Shown: one piece after another, positions 52,771 through 60,339 of the stretch | How positions within the stretch are numbered: position 1 is the stretch's first letter | Layout: every line of letters starts with the position of its first letter | Source of the DNA: Anaerolineae bacterium | GTDB taxonomy: Bacteria > Chloroflexota > Anaerolineae > Caldilineales > Caldilineaceae | Reading direction: 5' to 3' | Length of the DNA stretch: 64,000 nt | NCBI GenBank assembly: GCA_030432295.1 | Contig: JAUIHI010000005.1 | Coordinates: 1-64,000, forward strand | The notes under the pieces: generated by a model | Seen by the model: only the letters and a program-made list of their open reading frames with translations | What the model was told of the DNA's origin: nothing | Databases searched by the model: none | Translations under genes and position numbers: made by a program

Positions 52771-53835
52771 ATGTTTCGCTATGTATTGCGCCGTCTCCTG
52801 CAAGCCATCCCCACGCTCATCGGCGTCAGCCTTATCAGCTTCTTTCTGGTCAACTCCGCGCCGGGCGATCCGATTCTGATCCGTACCTTTGACCCCAAAA
52901 TTACTGAGGAGACCCGGGATATCATGCGCCGCCAATTGGGGCTGGATCAGTCCTTGCCTGTCCAGTACATAAGCTGGTTTACGGGTTTCACTGTGCGGGT
53001 TGGTGATACAGTCGAGGAGTTTCAGAGCGAGACTGTCTCCTGCGATTTTGTCGCTCTTCTCAACACGACTTTTTGTGATACCGGCGGCGGTATTGTGCGG
53101 GGCAATCTGGGCACGAGCATCTCCACCAATCAGCCTGTGTGGGCGCGGCTGGTGGAGCGGATGCCCGCCACATTTGAACTGGGCGTGGCTGCCCTGCTCG
53201 TCTCCCTTTTTCTGGGCGTGCCTCTGGGTGTGCTAAGCGCGGTCTATCAGGGGTCGGTTTTCGACAACATTACCCGCTTTTTGGCGGTGGTCTTCAACGC
53301 GCTGCCCGCCTTCTGGTTTGGGCTGATGCTCATTTTTCTCTTTGGGGTGGTGCTGGGCTGGCTGCCCACTGGCGGACGGCAGACGGTCTCACTCACCAAC
53401 GAATTTGACCTGATGGATCGGGTCCGTCATCTGATTCTGCCCACAGCAATTCTGGCCTTTGGTGGCATCGCGGGCATCAGCCGTTTTATGCGCACCGAGA
53501 CCCTGGAGGTGATCCGCACGGACTACATCCGCACGGCCAAGGCCAAGGGACTGGCGGCCAGGGCTGTCTGGTTTGTCCACGCCCTGCGCAACGCCCTCAT
53601 CCCGTTGATGACAATTCTCGGCCCGTCGATTGCCGGTGTCCTCACCGGTGCGGTCATCACAGAGACGATCTTCTCCTGGCCGGGGATGGGACGCCTGACC
53701 TTCAGCGCGGCGGTCCAGCGGGACTATCCGATGGTGCTGGGCGCGGTGATGTTCTTTTCTGTGCTGACTATTTTGGGCAATCTGCTTTCCGACATTCTCT
53801 ACGGCGTCGTCGATCCCCGGGTGCGGCTGTCATAA
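52771..53835 (+). CDS. Peptide ABC permease, DppB type
   Basis: A 354-aa DppB/OppB-like permease: RRLLQAIPTLIGVSLISFFLV at the N-terminus and the coupling motif IAGISRFMRTETLEVIRTDYIRTAKAKGL. The periplasmic loop after the first helix is about 60 residues longer than usual and carries two Cys (SCDF, FCDTG), a possible disulfide. No downstream ATPase is in the window. Confidence 0.92.
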   Translation: MFRYVLRRLLQAIPTLIGVSLISFFLVNSAPGDPILIRTFDPKITEETRDIMRRQLGLDQSLPVQYISWFTGFTVRVGDTVEEFQSETVSCDFVALLNTTFCDTGGGIVRGNLGTSISTNQPVWARLVERMPATFELGVAALLVSLFLGVPLGVLSAVYQGSVFDNITRFLAVVFNALPAFWFGLMLIFLFGVVLGWLPTGGRQTVSLTNEFDLMDRVRHLILPTAILAFGGIAGISRFMRTETLEVIRTDYIRTAKAKGLAARAVWFVHALRNALIPLMTILGPSIAGVLTGAVITETIFSWPGMGRLTFSAAVQRDYPMVLGAVMFFSVLTILGNLLSDILYGVVDPRVRLS

Positions 53836-53896
53836 CAAACATCAGCATCCATCAGTGTTTATCAGTGGCTAAATTGTTGGAAGAGGGAGCAGGCAG

Positions 53897-54934
53897 ATGG
53901 CAGTGAATCAGGCACAATTGGACAGCGCCGAGTTGGCCGCAACGCTTGCGGCAAATCCCCAACTACAGCGCAAACCCCAAACCTTTTGGGGGATGGCTAT
54001 ACAGAGCGTGCGCCGAGATAAGTTGACCCTTATTTCTCTTGGCTTTTTGGCACTGATGGCGATTCTGGCGCTAATGGCCCCCCTGCTGGAAAGTTCCATC
54101 GGTATCGGCCCTAACGACACAAATCCGCAAAACGCCTTTGCGCCCCCCTATCTGGGTCCCTACCTTCAGTGGATAACAGGCAGCGATCCCATCACCGCGC
54201 CCACAATGTTGGGCAAATCCGATGGCATTCCCCATTGGATGGGGACTGACCAGTTGGGCCGGGACCAGTTGGTCCGCCTGCTATACGGCGGTCGGGTCAG
54301 CCTGGGCATCGCCTTCATCGCGGCCACCATTACCCTGCTCGTCGGCGTCAGCGTCGGCACAATTGCCGGCTTCTCCGGCGGCCTTGTGGACGATGTGATC
54401 ATCTGGTTTATCAACACAGTCGTCTCCATTCCGGGTATCTATCTGCTGATTATTGTCACGGCTATTTTCAAGCCCAATCCCCTGACGCTCACTCTCTACC
54501 TGGGCTTCCTGGGCTGGTTTGGCACGGCCCGGCTGATCCGGGGCAATGTCTTTAAGGTACGCGAGTTGGATTTTGTGCTGGCGGCCCGTTCCATCGGCGC
54601 GGATAAAATACGGATAATGGCCCAGCACGTCATCCCCAACTCCCTGCCGATTATTATTGTCAACGCGGCTATCGATATCGGTGTGCTGATTCTCGTCGAG
54701 TCCGCCCTCAGCTTTCTGGGATTGGGTGTCCAGCCGCCCACGGCCACCTGGGGCAGTATGCTCAACCGGGCCAACAATTTTCTCTTTCTGCGCGATCCGG
54801 TCACAGGCAGTTACGTGGCCCTGCATCTGCTGGTGGCCCCCGGCCTGCTCATTACCCTCACCGTCCTCGCCCTCTACCTCATCGGCGACGGTCTGCGCGA
54901 CGCGCTGGACCCGATGATGAAGAACGCACGGTAG
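53897..54934 (+). CDS. Peptide ABC permease, DppC type
   Basis: A 345-aa DppC/OppC-like permease: the N-terminal helix MAIQSVRRDKLTLISLGFLALMAILA, then HWMGTDQLGRDQLVRLLYGGRVSLGIAFIA and the coupling EAA-like region VLAARSIGADKIRIMAQHVIPN. Forms the membrane pore with the DppB-type permease. It starts 61 bases after it; the gap contains a CATCAGTGTTTATCAGTGGCT fragment of the family B repeat. Confidence 0.92.
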   Translation: MAVNQAQLDSAELAATLAANPQLQRKPQTFWGMAIQSVRRDKLTLISLGFLALMAILALMAPLLESSIGIGPNDTNPQNAFAPPYLGPYLQWITGSDPITAPTMLGKSDGIPHWMGTDQLGRDQLVRLLYGGRVSLGIAFIAATITLLVGVSVGTIAGFSGGLVDDVIIWFINTVVSIPGIYLLIIVTAIFKPNPLTLTLYLGFLGWFGTARLIRGNVFKVRELDFVLAARSIGADKIRIMAQHVIPNSLPIIIVNAAIDIGVLILVESALSFLGLGVQPPTATWGSMLNRANNFLFLRDPVTGSYVALHLLVAPGLLITLTVLALYLIGDGLRDALDPMMKNAR

Positions 54935-54960
54935 AAATAGACACGGTGAATTGACCCTTG

Positions 54961-55021
54961 GAAGGTAGAAACAAGAGACGTGAGATCGAACATCGATCTC
55001 ACGTCTCTTGTTTCTACCTTC
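54961..55021. repeat. Perfect 29-bp hairpin
   Basis: 54961-54989 (GAAGGTAGAAACAAGAGACG...) is exactly complementary to 54993-55021 with a 3-base loop. It lies just after the DppC stop codon and has no T tract. Its sequence is unrelated to the perfect hairpin at 17635-17704. Confidence 0.9.
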
Positions 55022-55032
55022 ATATCCCTTGT

Positions 55033-55175
55033 GTCGCTGACTCTACTGCAAAAAGCCATTTGAGCCACTGATAAACGCTGATGAACTCCGATAAAAACAG
55101 GTTTCTCTCCTGAAGTTCTCTGCGTCTCCGCGGCTCTGCGGGAGAATTTGACCTTTCTGCAGTGGACTCGTCGCT
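55033..55175. mobile_element. Miniature inverted-terminal repeat, family B, copy 2, with 6-bp duplication
   Basis: The element at 55039-55169 (GACTCTACTGCAAAAAG ... CTTTCTGCAGTGGACTC) has inverted ends and is a reverse-orientation match of 5281-5399. It is flanked on both sides by GTCGCT (55033-55038 and 55170-55175), an exact 6-bp direct repeat. No coding capacity. Confidence 0.75.
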
Positions 55176-55464
55176 TATTTGGAAACGGACTGTTCTGGTA
55201 TTCTGCGTGTGCATCATTTTCTTCCACCCGAAAATCAGATTCACGTGCTGAACGGAGAAACAAATGTTGGAACGTTTCGGAAGAACCCCGCGCTGGCTGT
55301 CGCTTTGACGGGATGGGGGATTTTACCGGAGCCAAACGGCTCTACATCACCCAGGACGACGATGTGAATGTCATCGGCTCGGAGGCGGTTGAGGCCAGCC
55401 TCCTTCTTCTTCGACAAACTGGTCGTCTTCGAGTTGGCAGAATAGCCGATCTGCCCTGAAAATA
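55176..55464. other. Unassigned region, no credible gene
   Basis: Short open segments exist in all three plus frames but none has a recognisable domain, a good ribosome site or sustained coding character. One frame has a peptide-like VLNGETNVGTFRKNPALAVAL and another DDDVNVIGSEAVEASLLLL, which may be decayed pieces of a gene, but I cannot name it. Confidence 0.4.
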
Positions 55465-55545
55465 GGAGACGGATGAACACGGAAAAAACAGATTGGCACG
55501 GATTTAATCTGTGTGAATCCTGACTATCCGTGCCAATCAGTCTCC
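55465..55545 (+). terminator. Hairpin with T tract
   Basis: GGAGAC pairs with GTCTCC and, inside, GATTGGCACGGA pairs exactly with TCCGTGCCAATC; TTTTT follows. It can act as an intrinsic terminator immediately upstream of the Nudix gene. Confidence 0.7.
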
Positions 55546-55577
55546 TTTTTCTCGAATTTATCCCGGAAAAATTGCTT

Positions 55578-56231
55578 ATGTCCTCCTATAACCTCTGCGT
55601 AGAATCTCACGAACTGGCCGCGCTGCGTGACCGTTTTGGCCCAGTGCCCCACGAACAGGTGACAATGACCGTCGATTCCCCTTTTCTGAACGGGGATGGC
55701 CAACTGCTCACCACCCGCAACCGACGGGCCGAAATCTGCTATATCATGCACCGGGGCAATCCGCGGGAAGCTGTGCTGCTCCATCGCAAAACCTACTATC
55801 CGGCCAATGCCTGGCGGCTGCCCACCGGTGGCATCGAGCGGGGCGAATCGGTGCTGGATACGCTTGCGCGGGAGATCGAAGAGGAGACCAGCTTTCAGAT
55901 CGAAAAAGGCCCCAATCCGGTGCGGATCGAAGCCTTTTTGGGCGTGCTCTCGTATGAAATGTTTCATCAAACCGAGCAGCGCACTCACACCTTCGCCACC
56001 TGGCACTTCCTCGTCTCTGCGCCGCCCAATGCCCAGCCTGTCACACTGGACCCGGACGAGCATCTGGACGGCTGGGATTGGCGTTCCATCGACGAAATGG
56101 GCACAGTGGCCGACGAACTGGAACAGATCACCGCCCGCGACAGCCAGTGGTATCACTGGGGCCGCTACCGGGCGCTCAGCCACCGCTTTGTAAAGCAGGA
56201 GATTCGGGACTGGGGATTGGGGACTGGGTAG
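55578..56231 (+). CDS. Nudix hydrolase
   Basis: A 217-aa pyrophosphohydrolase with the Nudix box GGIERGESVLDTLAREIEEETSF (G-x5-E-x7-REUXEE fits; the final G is S). Expected to cleave nucleoside-diphosphate-linked substrates with Mg2+. The ATG at 55578 is chosen as the nearest start to the fold, with CCGGAAAAATT upstream. The last residues (DWGLGTG) are encoded by the GGGGATTGGGGACTGGG repeat hairpin, so a repeat insertion has probably replaced the native C-terminus. Confidence 0.9.
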   Translation: MSSYNLCVESHELAALRDRFGPVPHEQVTMTVDSPFLNGDGQLLTTRNRRAEICYIMHRGNPREAVLLHRKTYYPANAWRLPTGGIERGESVLDTLAREIEEETSFQIEKGPNPVRIEAFLGVLSYEMFHQTEQRTHTFATWHFLVSAPPNAQPVTLDPDEHLDGWDWRSIDEMGTVADELEQITARDSQWYHWGRYRALSHRFVKQEIRDWGLGTG

Positions 56232-56265
56232 CCCGGTCTCCGATCCCTAATCCCCAGTCCCAATC
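56201..56265. repeat. Hairpin from the GGGATTGGGGACTGGG repeat, overlapping the Nudix 3' end
   Basis: GATTCGGGACTGGGGATT on the left pairs with a right arm ending in CCCCAGTCCCAATC. The Nudix stop codon lies within the left half of the hairpin. Confidence 0.7.
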
Positions 56266-56273
56266 TTTACTTT

Positions 56274-56960
56274 TTACCGGAACTGCCCCCGGTAGTTATC
56301 GACGAAAAAGTGTTCCACCAACTCTACAATATCGTCCGGGCTGGCCAGCCAGCGCCAATCCAGCATTGTGTGCATTTCTGTGTCGATCACCCCTTTGGTG
56401 GTGCGCACCCAGCTCATCACATAGCCTGTCACCGCGGCCACATCCTTGCCGATGAGCATCAGCATCAGGTCGGCGTCGTCGCTGTGATAGGTGTTGAGCA
56501 GCCAGACCCGGCGTACGTCCGGGTGGTTGGGCAGGTCGATCAACGCCTGAAAGCAGCGCCGGTCCAGCCCCGGCTCCACATCGATCAGCACGCTGGTGGC
56601 AACGGTTTTGCTGTTGGGGCTGACTTCCATCTCCAGCTCCAGGAGTGTGTCGATGTCCGCCCGCCCGCCAAAGCTCATCATTGTGCGGGTCTCGCGCACG
56701 CCTTCCACATTGCGCACCACATCCAGCATAAAGCGGTTGAACTCACGCACATCCCGCACCAGGCAGGCAAAGCGCAGATCGGCCCGCTGCCGCATCCAAT
56801 TGACCCACAGGGGCGAAACCCCATCGGATTGATAGCGGCGCAGGTTGTTGAGAAGCTGTTCCCGGGCAATCTCATCTTTGCCGCTGGTTATGTCCGCATC
56901 GATAAACGCCAGCATCGGCGGCGTCGATTGTTCCTGAATTTGCTCACGTTCGGAAGTCAT
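56274..56960 (-). CDS. Lrp/AsnC-type ligand-binding protein without HTH (two RAM domains)
   Basis: A 228-aa protein with two RAM (AsnC-type effector) domains: residues about 50-120 (FACLVRDVREFNRFMLDVV) and 125-200 (SVLIDVEPGLDRRCFQALI), and no DNA-binding helix-turn-helix. It may be a stand-alone amino-acid sensor or a dimer partner. The ATG at 56960 is preferred over a start at 56993. Convergent with the Nudix gene and separated by the repeat hairpin. No signal peptide. Confidence 0.75.
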   Translation of the reverse strand: MTSEREQIQEQSTPPMLAFIDADITSGKDEIAREQLLNNLRRYQSDGVSPLWVNWMRQRADLRFACLVRDVREFNRFMLDVVRNVEGVRETRTMMSFGGRADIDTLLELEMEVSPNSKTVATSVLIDVEPGLDRRCFQALIDLPNHPDVRRVWLLNTYHSDDADLMLMLIGKDVAAVTGYVMSWVRTTKGVIDTEMHTMLDWRWLASPDDIVELVEHFFVDNYRGQFR

Positions 56961-57111
56961 AGGGTTTGTCCCGTGGGGAATGTATCTGTGCAACTACCGT
57001 TCACTTCTATTCAACCCCATAGAACAGAAAAACGCAAACGATGTGAATGTTGACACAATAGCCTGAATCGCAGAAAATGTTCGATGGTATCAGACCGATG
57101 CTATCGGCGCG

Positions 57112-58788
57112 GTGGCTATTGGCAACACAAACACCGCATCTTCTTTTGTAAGCGAAGCGAGGAATCTGTTGTACGACTATACAAGTGAGAACCCAGCGTC
57201 GGCTGTACCCCCTGAACTGTGGACCCGCAGCTACTTCTATCCTTTTGTTTCGGTCTTCTCCCCGTTCAGCCACAGTGTGCTGGCTGAACTCAGCCGCCGG
57301 GCCTGGTTTCACTACTATTCGCGCCTGGGCCACGATATCGGCTTTGTCCCCAAGAATTTTGTGCGCAGCGTGGACGGTCGGCCCTATCTCAACCTGAAAT
57401 GGCTGTGTGAACAGGACACCGCCTTTGCCAATCTGCCCCCATTGGCCTTGCATCTCAACGGAAAGCCGGTCAGCATCTGCCCCTGGGAAAAGCCGGGATT
57501 GGTGGCTGGTTTCAAATTTGGGCGCAACCAGAAGAAGATCGACGATCTGCTCAACGGCCTGAGCCAGGATATGGGCCACATCACTGAGCGCATCCGGGGC
57601 TGGCACAAGAAAGTGGGGGCCATGCGCTGGACCCAGGCCGAGATTTTGCAAATTATGGAGGAGATCGAGCGCTTTGGTATCGATAGCCTGCTGGCCTATT
57701 TTGCCGCCCGCCACAATCTGGAACGCAGCTACAACGGGCTGCTGGCTATGCTGCCTGGCGGTATGACCGCCCAAAACCTCAGCCTGATCAACAACTGTCT
57801 TTCGGATTTGGACGGTCTGTTAGAGGTGGACCTGACTACCCGGATTTTGGCACTGGCCAAGCTGGCCGCCGCCGACAGCGGATTGATGGGCTGGCTCAAG
57901 CAAAACCCATCCAGCGACTGGTCGGCCACTGTGCCACCTGGCCCCTTTGCCGAGGGTCTACAGGAACTGCTCGCCAACTTCGGCCATTGGACAACCGGCG
58001 TGGGCGAAATGTCCTATCCGGTCTGGGCAGAAGAGCCAGAATTGATACTGGCGGCCATCCATGCCTGTGCCAAACAGCAGACGACTGCGCCCAAGCGTGT
58101 CCCATCCACTGCCGCCCGTCAGCAATTGCTGGAGGCCGTGGATGGCAAGAGTCGCAAACAGGCCGAACAGTCGGTGGAGGCGTTGCACCGTCTGACAGTT
58201 CTGCAAAGTCAGGCGTTGAATGCCTATGGCTATCTGTTGGCAGGCAGTCGAATCTGGGCCAAGGCCGCGGGCCACGAAGCTGCCTCCGATGGCCGTCTGC
58301 TCGATCCCCAGGATGTCTTTCTCTTCGAGTTGGAAGAGATTAAACAGATGATGACCGGCGAGTGGAACATTACCAGCACCGACGAGATTCGCCAGCGGGC
58401 CGAGGACCGCCGCGGTTTGTACGAGCAATGGCAGGAACATCGCGCGCCATCTGCTTTCTTTGGTGAAATGCCAGCCTGGACCGCGCTGCCAGGGCTACCC
58501 TCGGTGGCAGGACGCATTGTCGGCCCCCTGCGCCCGCAAAACTATTTGCGCCCGGTGCTTTGCCAGGATGCAGTGGTGGGCGCGCGGCGGGTGGACAGCG
58601 GCTGGTCGCCCACCCTACCGGTGGCTGGTGGCTTTATCGCGGCGGCTGGCTCGCCGCTGGACCCGGTGATTGCCGCGGCCCGGGTCTGGCACGTGCCCAC
58701 CGTCGTCGGGCTGGGCGCGGCCTATGATAAACTGGTGGGCGGCGCGCAGACAACCCTGGACGGTACGACGGGTCTTGTGGAGCAATAG
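57112..58788 (+). CDS. PEP-utilising (phosphotransferase-like) protein, apparently non-catalytic
   Basis: A 558-aa protein that resembles the central and swivelling domains of PEP synthase-like / rifampin-phosphotransferase-like enzymes (WTRSYFYPFVSVFSPFSHSVL at the start; a C-terminal SVAGRIVGPLR plus VVGLGAAYDKLVGGAQTTLDGTTG). There is no N-terminal ATP-grasp domain. The phosphohistidine loop reads AAAGSPLDPVIAA where active enzymes have GGxxSHxA, so the His is absent. The start is a GTG at 57112, or a TTG some 20 codons later; there is no clear ribosome site. Function unknown, perhaps regulatory. Confidence 0.65.
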   Translation: MAIGNTNTASSFVSEARNLLYDYTSENPASAVPPELWTRSYFYPFVSVFSPFSHSVLAELSRRAWFHYYSRLGHDIGFVPKNFVRSVDGRPYLNLKWLCEQDTAFANLPPLALHLNGKPVSICPWEKPGLVAGFKFGRNQKKIDDLLNGLSQDMGHITERIRGWHKKVGAMRWTQAEILQIMEEIERFGIDSLLAYFAARHNLERSYNGLLAMLPGGMTAQNLSLINNCLSDLDGLLEVDLTTRILALAKLAAADSGLMGWLKQNPSSDWSATVPPGPFAEGLQELLANFGHWTTGVGEMSYPVWAEEPELILAAIHACAKQQTTAPKRVPSTAARQQLLEAVDGKSRKQAEQSVEALHRLTVLQSQALNAYGYLLAGSRIWAKAAGHEAASDGRLLDPQDVFLFELEEIKQMMTGEWNITSTDEIRQRAEDRRGLYEQWQEHRAPSAFFGEMPAWTALPGLPSVAGRIVGPLRPQNYLRPVLCQDAVVGARRVDSGWSPTLPVAGGFIAAAGSPLDPVIAAARVWHVPTVVGLGAAYDKLVGGAQTTLDGTTGLVEQ

Positions 58789-58805
58789 AGCGAAAGGAGA
58801 CCGGC

Positions 58806-59105
58806 ATGCAGTGGTCTGAAATCCGTGCTAAGTATCCAGACCAATGGCTCATCATTGATGCGCTGGAGGCCAATACGTCTGGCCAACAGCGTAATCTGAC
58901 CGGTATTGCGGTGGTCGAAACCTGTTTGGATGGCGCAAACGCGATGGAGCGTTACCGCCAACTGCACAAAGAGTATCCCACCAGAGAACTCTACTTTGTG
59001 CATACCAGTCGCGAAAAACTATCGGTTCAAGAACGGCATTGGTTAGGCATCCGGGTGCAGCCTCCAATTTTTGAAACGCCTTCTCGCGCACTTCTCGCGG
59101 CATGA
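58806..59105 (+). CDS. Small hypothetical protein upstream of cobS
   Basis: A 99-aa soluble protein starting MQWSEIRAKYPDQWLIIDALEANT; family not recognised. The ATG at 58806 follows AAAGGAGACCGGC and its stop overlaps the cobS start by four bases, so it is translationally coupled to the cobalamin gene. No Cys-rich, membrane or signal features. Confidence 0.75.
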   Translation: MQWSEIRAKYPDQWLIIDALEANTSGQQRNLTGIAVVETCLDGANAMERYRQLHKEYPTRELYFVHTSREKLSVQERHWLGIRVQPPIFETPSRALLAA

Positions 59106-59869
59106 CCGATTTCCGAGTCGCCCTCGCCTTTCTGACGACCCTGCCTCTGCCGCACCTTCCGGCAGAGGCATTTTTATCTGGCCGGGGCCGGGCCTTCGCC
59201 TGGTATCCCGCAGTGGGACTGCTGCTCGGCCTGTTGCTGGCGGGGACTGCCGGGCTGCTGGGATTTGCGAATCTCTCCCTCTCCGTCAAGGCCGGTCTGC
59301 TCCTATTGGCCTGGACGCTTCTCAGCGGCGGGCTGCATCTGGACGGGGTGATGGATAGCTGCGATGCGCTCTTTGCCCCGGTTTCGGTGGAGCGGCGGCT
59401 GGCGATTCTGAAGGATGTCCACGCGGGCGCGTTCGGTGTGATTGGCCTCTTCTTTGTCCTCGGCCTGAAATGGACGCTGCTGGCTGAATTGTTGGGGCAG
59501 TCTGGCGGATGGCTGGCGCTGTTGCTGGCCCCAGTCTGGGGGCGCTGGATGCTGGTTTGGGCCATCTGGCGCTTTCCCTATGCCCGGACGGAAGAGAGCC
59601 TGGGCCGCACAATGACCGCCGGACTTTCCCGCCGGGAAGTGCTGCTGGCGACTCTTTTCGCGCTGATAGTCCAAAGCGTCGTCGGTTTTTGGAATCCCTG
59701 GCTATTTGTTGCCGTGTTGTCCCTGCCTCTGGGCCATCTCTTAGCCCACTGGGTCGCGGGCAAACTGGGGGGCGGGTTGACCGGTGACATTTACGGCTTC
59801 CTCTGCGAAGTGACGGAGGTGCTGGTGCTGCTGCTACTGGCACTTTTGGGACCAACAAATTTCGTATGA
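59102..59869 (+). CDS. cobS: Adenosylcobinamide-GDP ribazoletransferase (cobalamin synthase)
   Basis: Membrane enzyme of the last step of the nucleotide-loop assembly in B12 synthesis: joins adenosylcobinamide-GDP to alpha-ribazole. 255 aa with six or more hydrophobic segments and the diagnostic LLSGGLHLDGVMDSCDAL and GGLTGDIYGFLCEVTE motifs. Start at 59102 overlaps the upstream small gene by four bases. The pathway partner cobU begins at 63756, with a palindrome and two unrelated genes in between. Confidence 0.93.
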   Translation: MTDFRVALAFLTTLPLPHLPAEAFLSGRGRAFAWYPAVGLLLGLLLAGTAGLLGFANLSLSVKAGLLLLAWTLLSGGLHLDGVMDSCDALFAPVSVERRLAILKDVHAGAFGVIGLFFVLGLKWTLLAELLGQSGGWLALLLAPVWGRWMLVWAIWRFPYARTEESLGRTMTAGLSRREVLLATLFALIVQSVVGFWNPWLFVAVLSLPLGHLLAHWVAGKLGGGLTGDIYGFLCEVTEVLVLLLLALLGPTNFV

Positions 59870-60111
59870 TACACTTTGGCAATTGTCGGGCGGATTGGCA
59901 ATCTGCCACCGTCGGGATTAGTGAGCGCCGGTTGAGTAGCCGAGTCTTCGAGGCGTATCGAAACCCAGCGAACGGGTAGGAAGAATAGTTGTCTCACCCG
60001 CTTGGTTTCGATACGGCTGGAAACAGCCCCAGCCTACTCAACCAGCGCTGGTCTAGCTCTATAGGCGGTGGTTAATGGGTGGCATTGTCGAACTACGGGA
60101 AGCGGGTTGAT
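59870..60111. repeat. Palindromic repeat element (59921-60056) between cobS and the next gene
   Basis: AGCGCCGGTTGAGTAG at the left and CTACTCAACCAGCGCT at the right, with GTATCGAAACC and GGTTTCGATAC nearer the middle, make an imperfect palindrome of about 136 bases. The word GGTTTCGA(T)ACGG...ACTCAACC is a widespread bacterial palindromic repeat. The remaining bases of the gap hold no recognisable feature. Confidence 0.75.
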
Positions 60112-60336
60112 GTGAACGAATTTTGGCAGAAGGTGAAGCTGTGGTCCCACAAAGTGGGGGACTTTCAGGCCCGCTTGATTTTGACCTTTCTCTACGGCGT
60201 CCTGGTTCTGCCCACCGGACTGATCGCCCGCATCGGCGGCGATCTGCTGGAAGGCAACCGACAGACGGCAAATTCCTACTGGCGAAAGCGATCCGCTCCC
60301 GCGGAAACCATCCGCAACGCACGGGAGCAGGGCTAG
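60112..60336 (+). CDS. Small membrane protein linked to carbamoyltransferase
   Basis: A 74-aa protein (from the GTG at 60112) with one hydrophobic segment: ARLILTFLYGVLVLPTGLIARIGG, then a charged tail. It resembles the small DUF5989/SxtJ-like membrane proteins that travel next to NodU/CmcH carbamoyltransferases. A GTG at 60079 is an alternative start. Stop and the next start lie within three bases of each other, so it is coupled to the carbamoyltransferase gene. Confidence 0.7.
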   Translation: MNEFWQKVKLWSHKVGDFQARLILTFLYGVLVLPTGLIARIGGDLLEGNRQTANSYWRKRSAPAETIRNAREQG

Positions 60337-60339
60337 GCT

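Noticed and set aside
50797..52935. A 712-codon open frame antisense to the peptide-binding lipoprotein
   Set aside because: Opposite a strongly supported SBP family 5 gene with promoter and lipobox; the antisense product has no recognisable fold.
59870..60111. A cobalamin riboswitch near cobS
   Set aside because: The palindrome is a multi-copy-type repeat downstream of cobS and lacks the conserved B12-box (GCCACTG-like) sequence.
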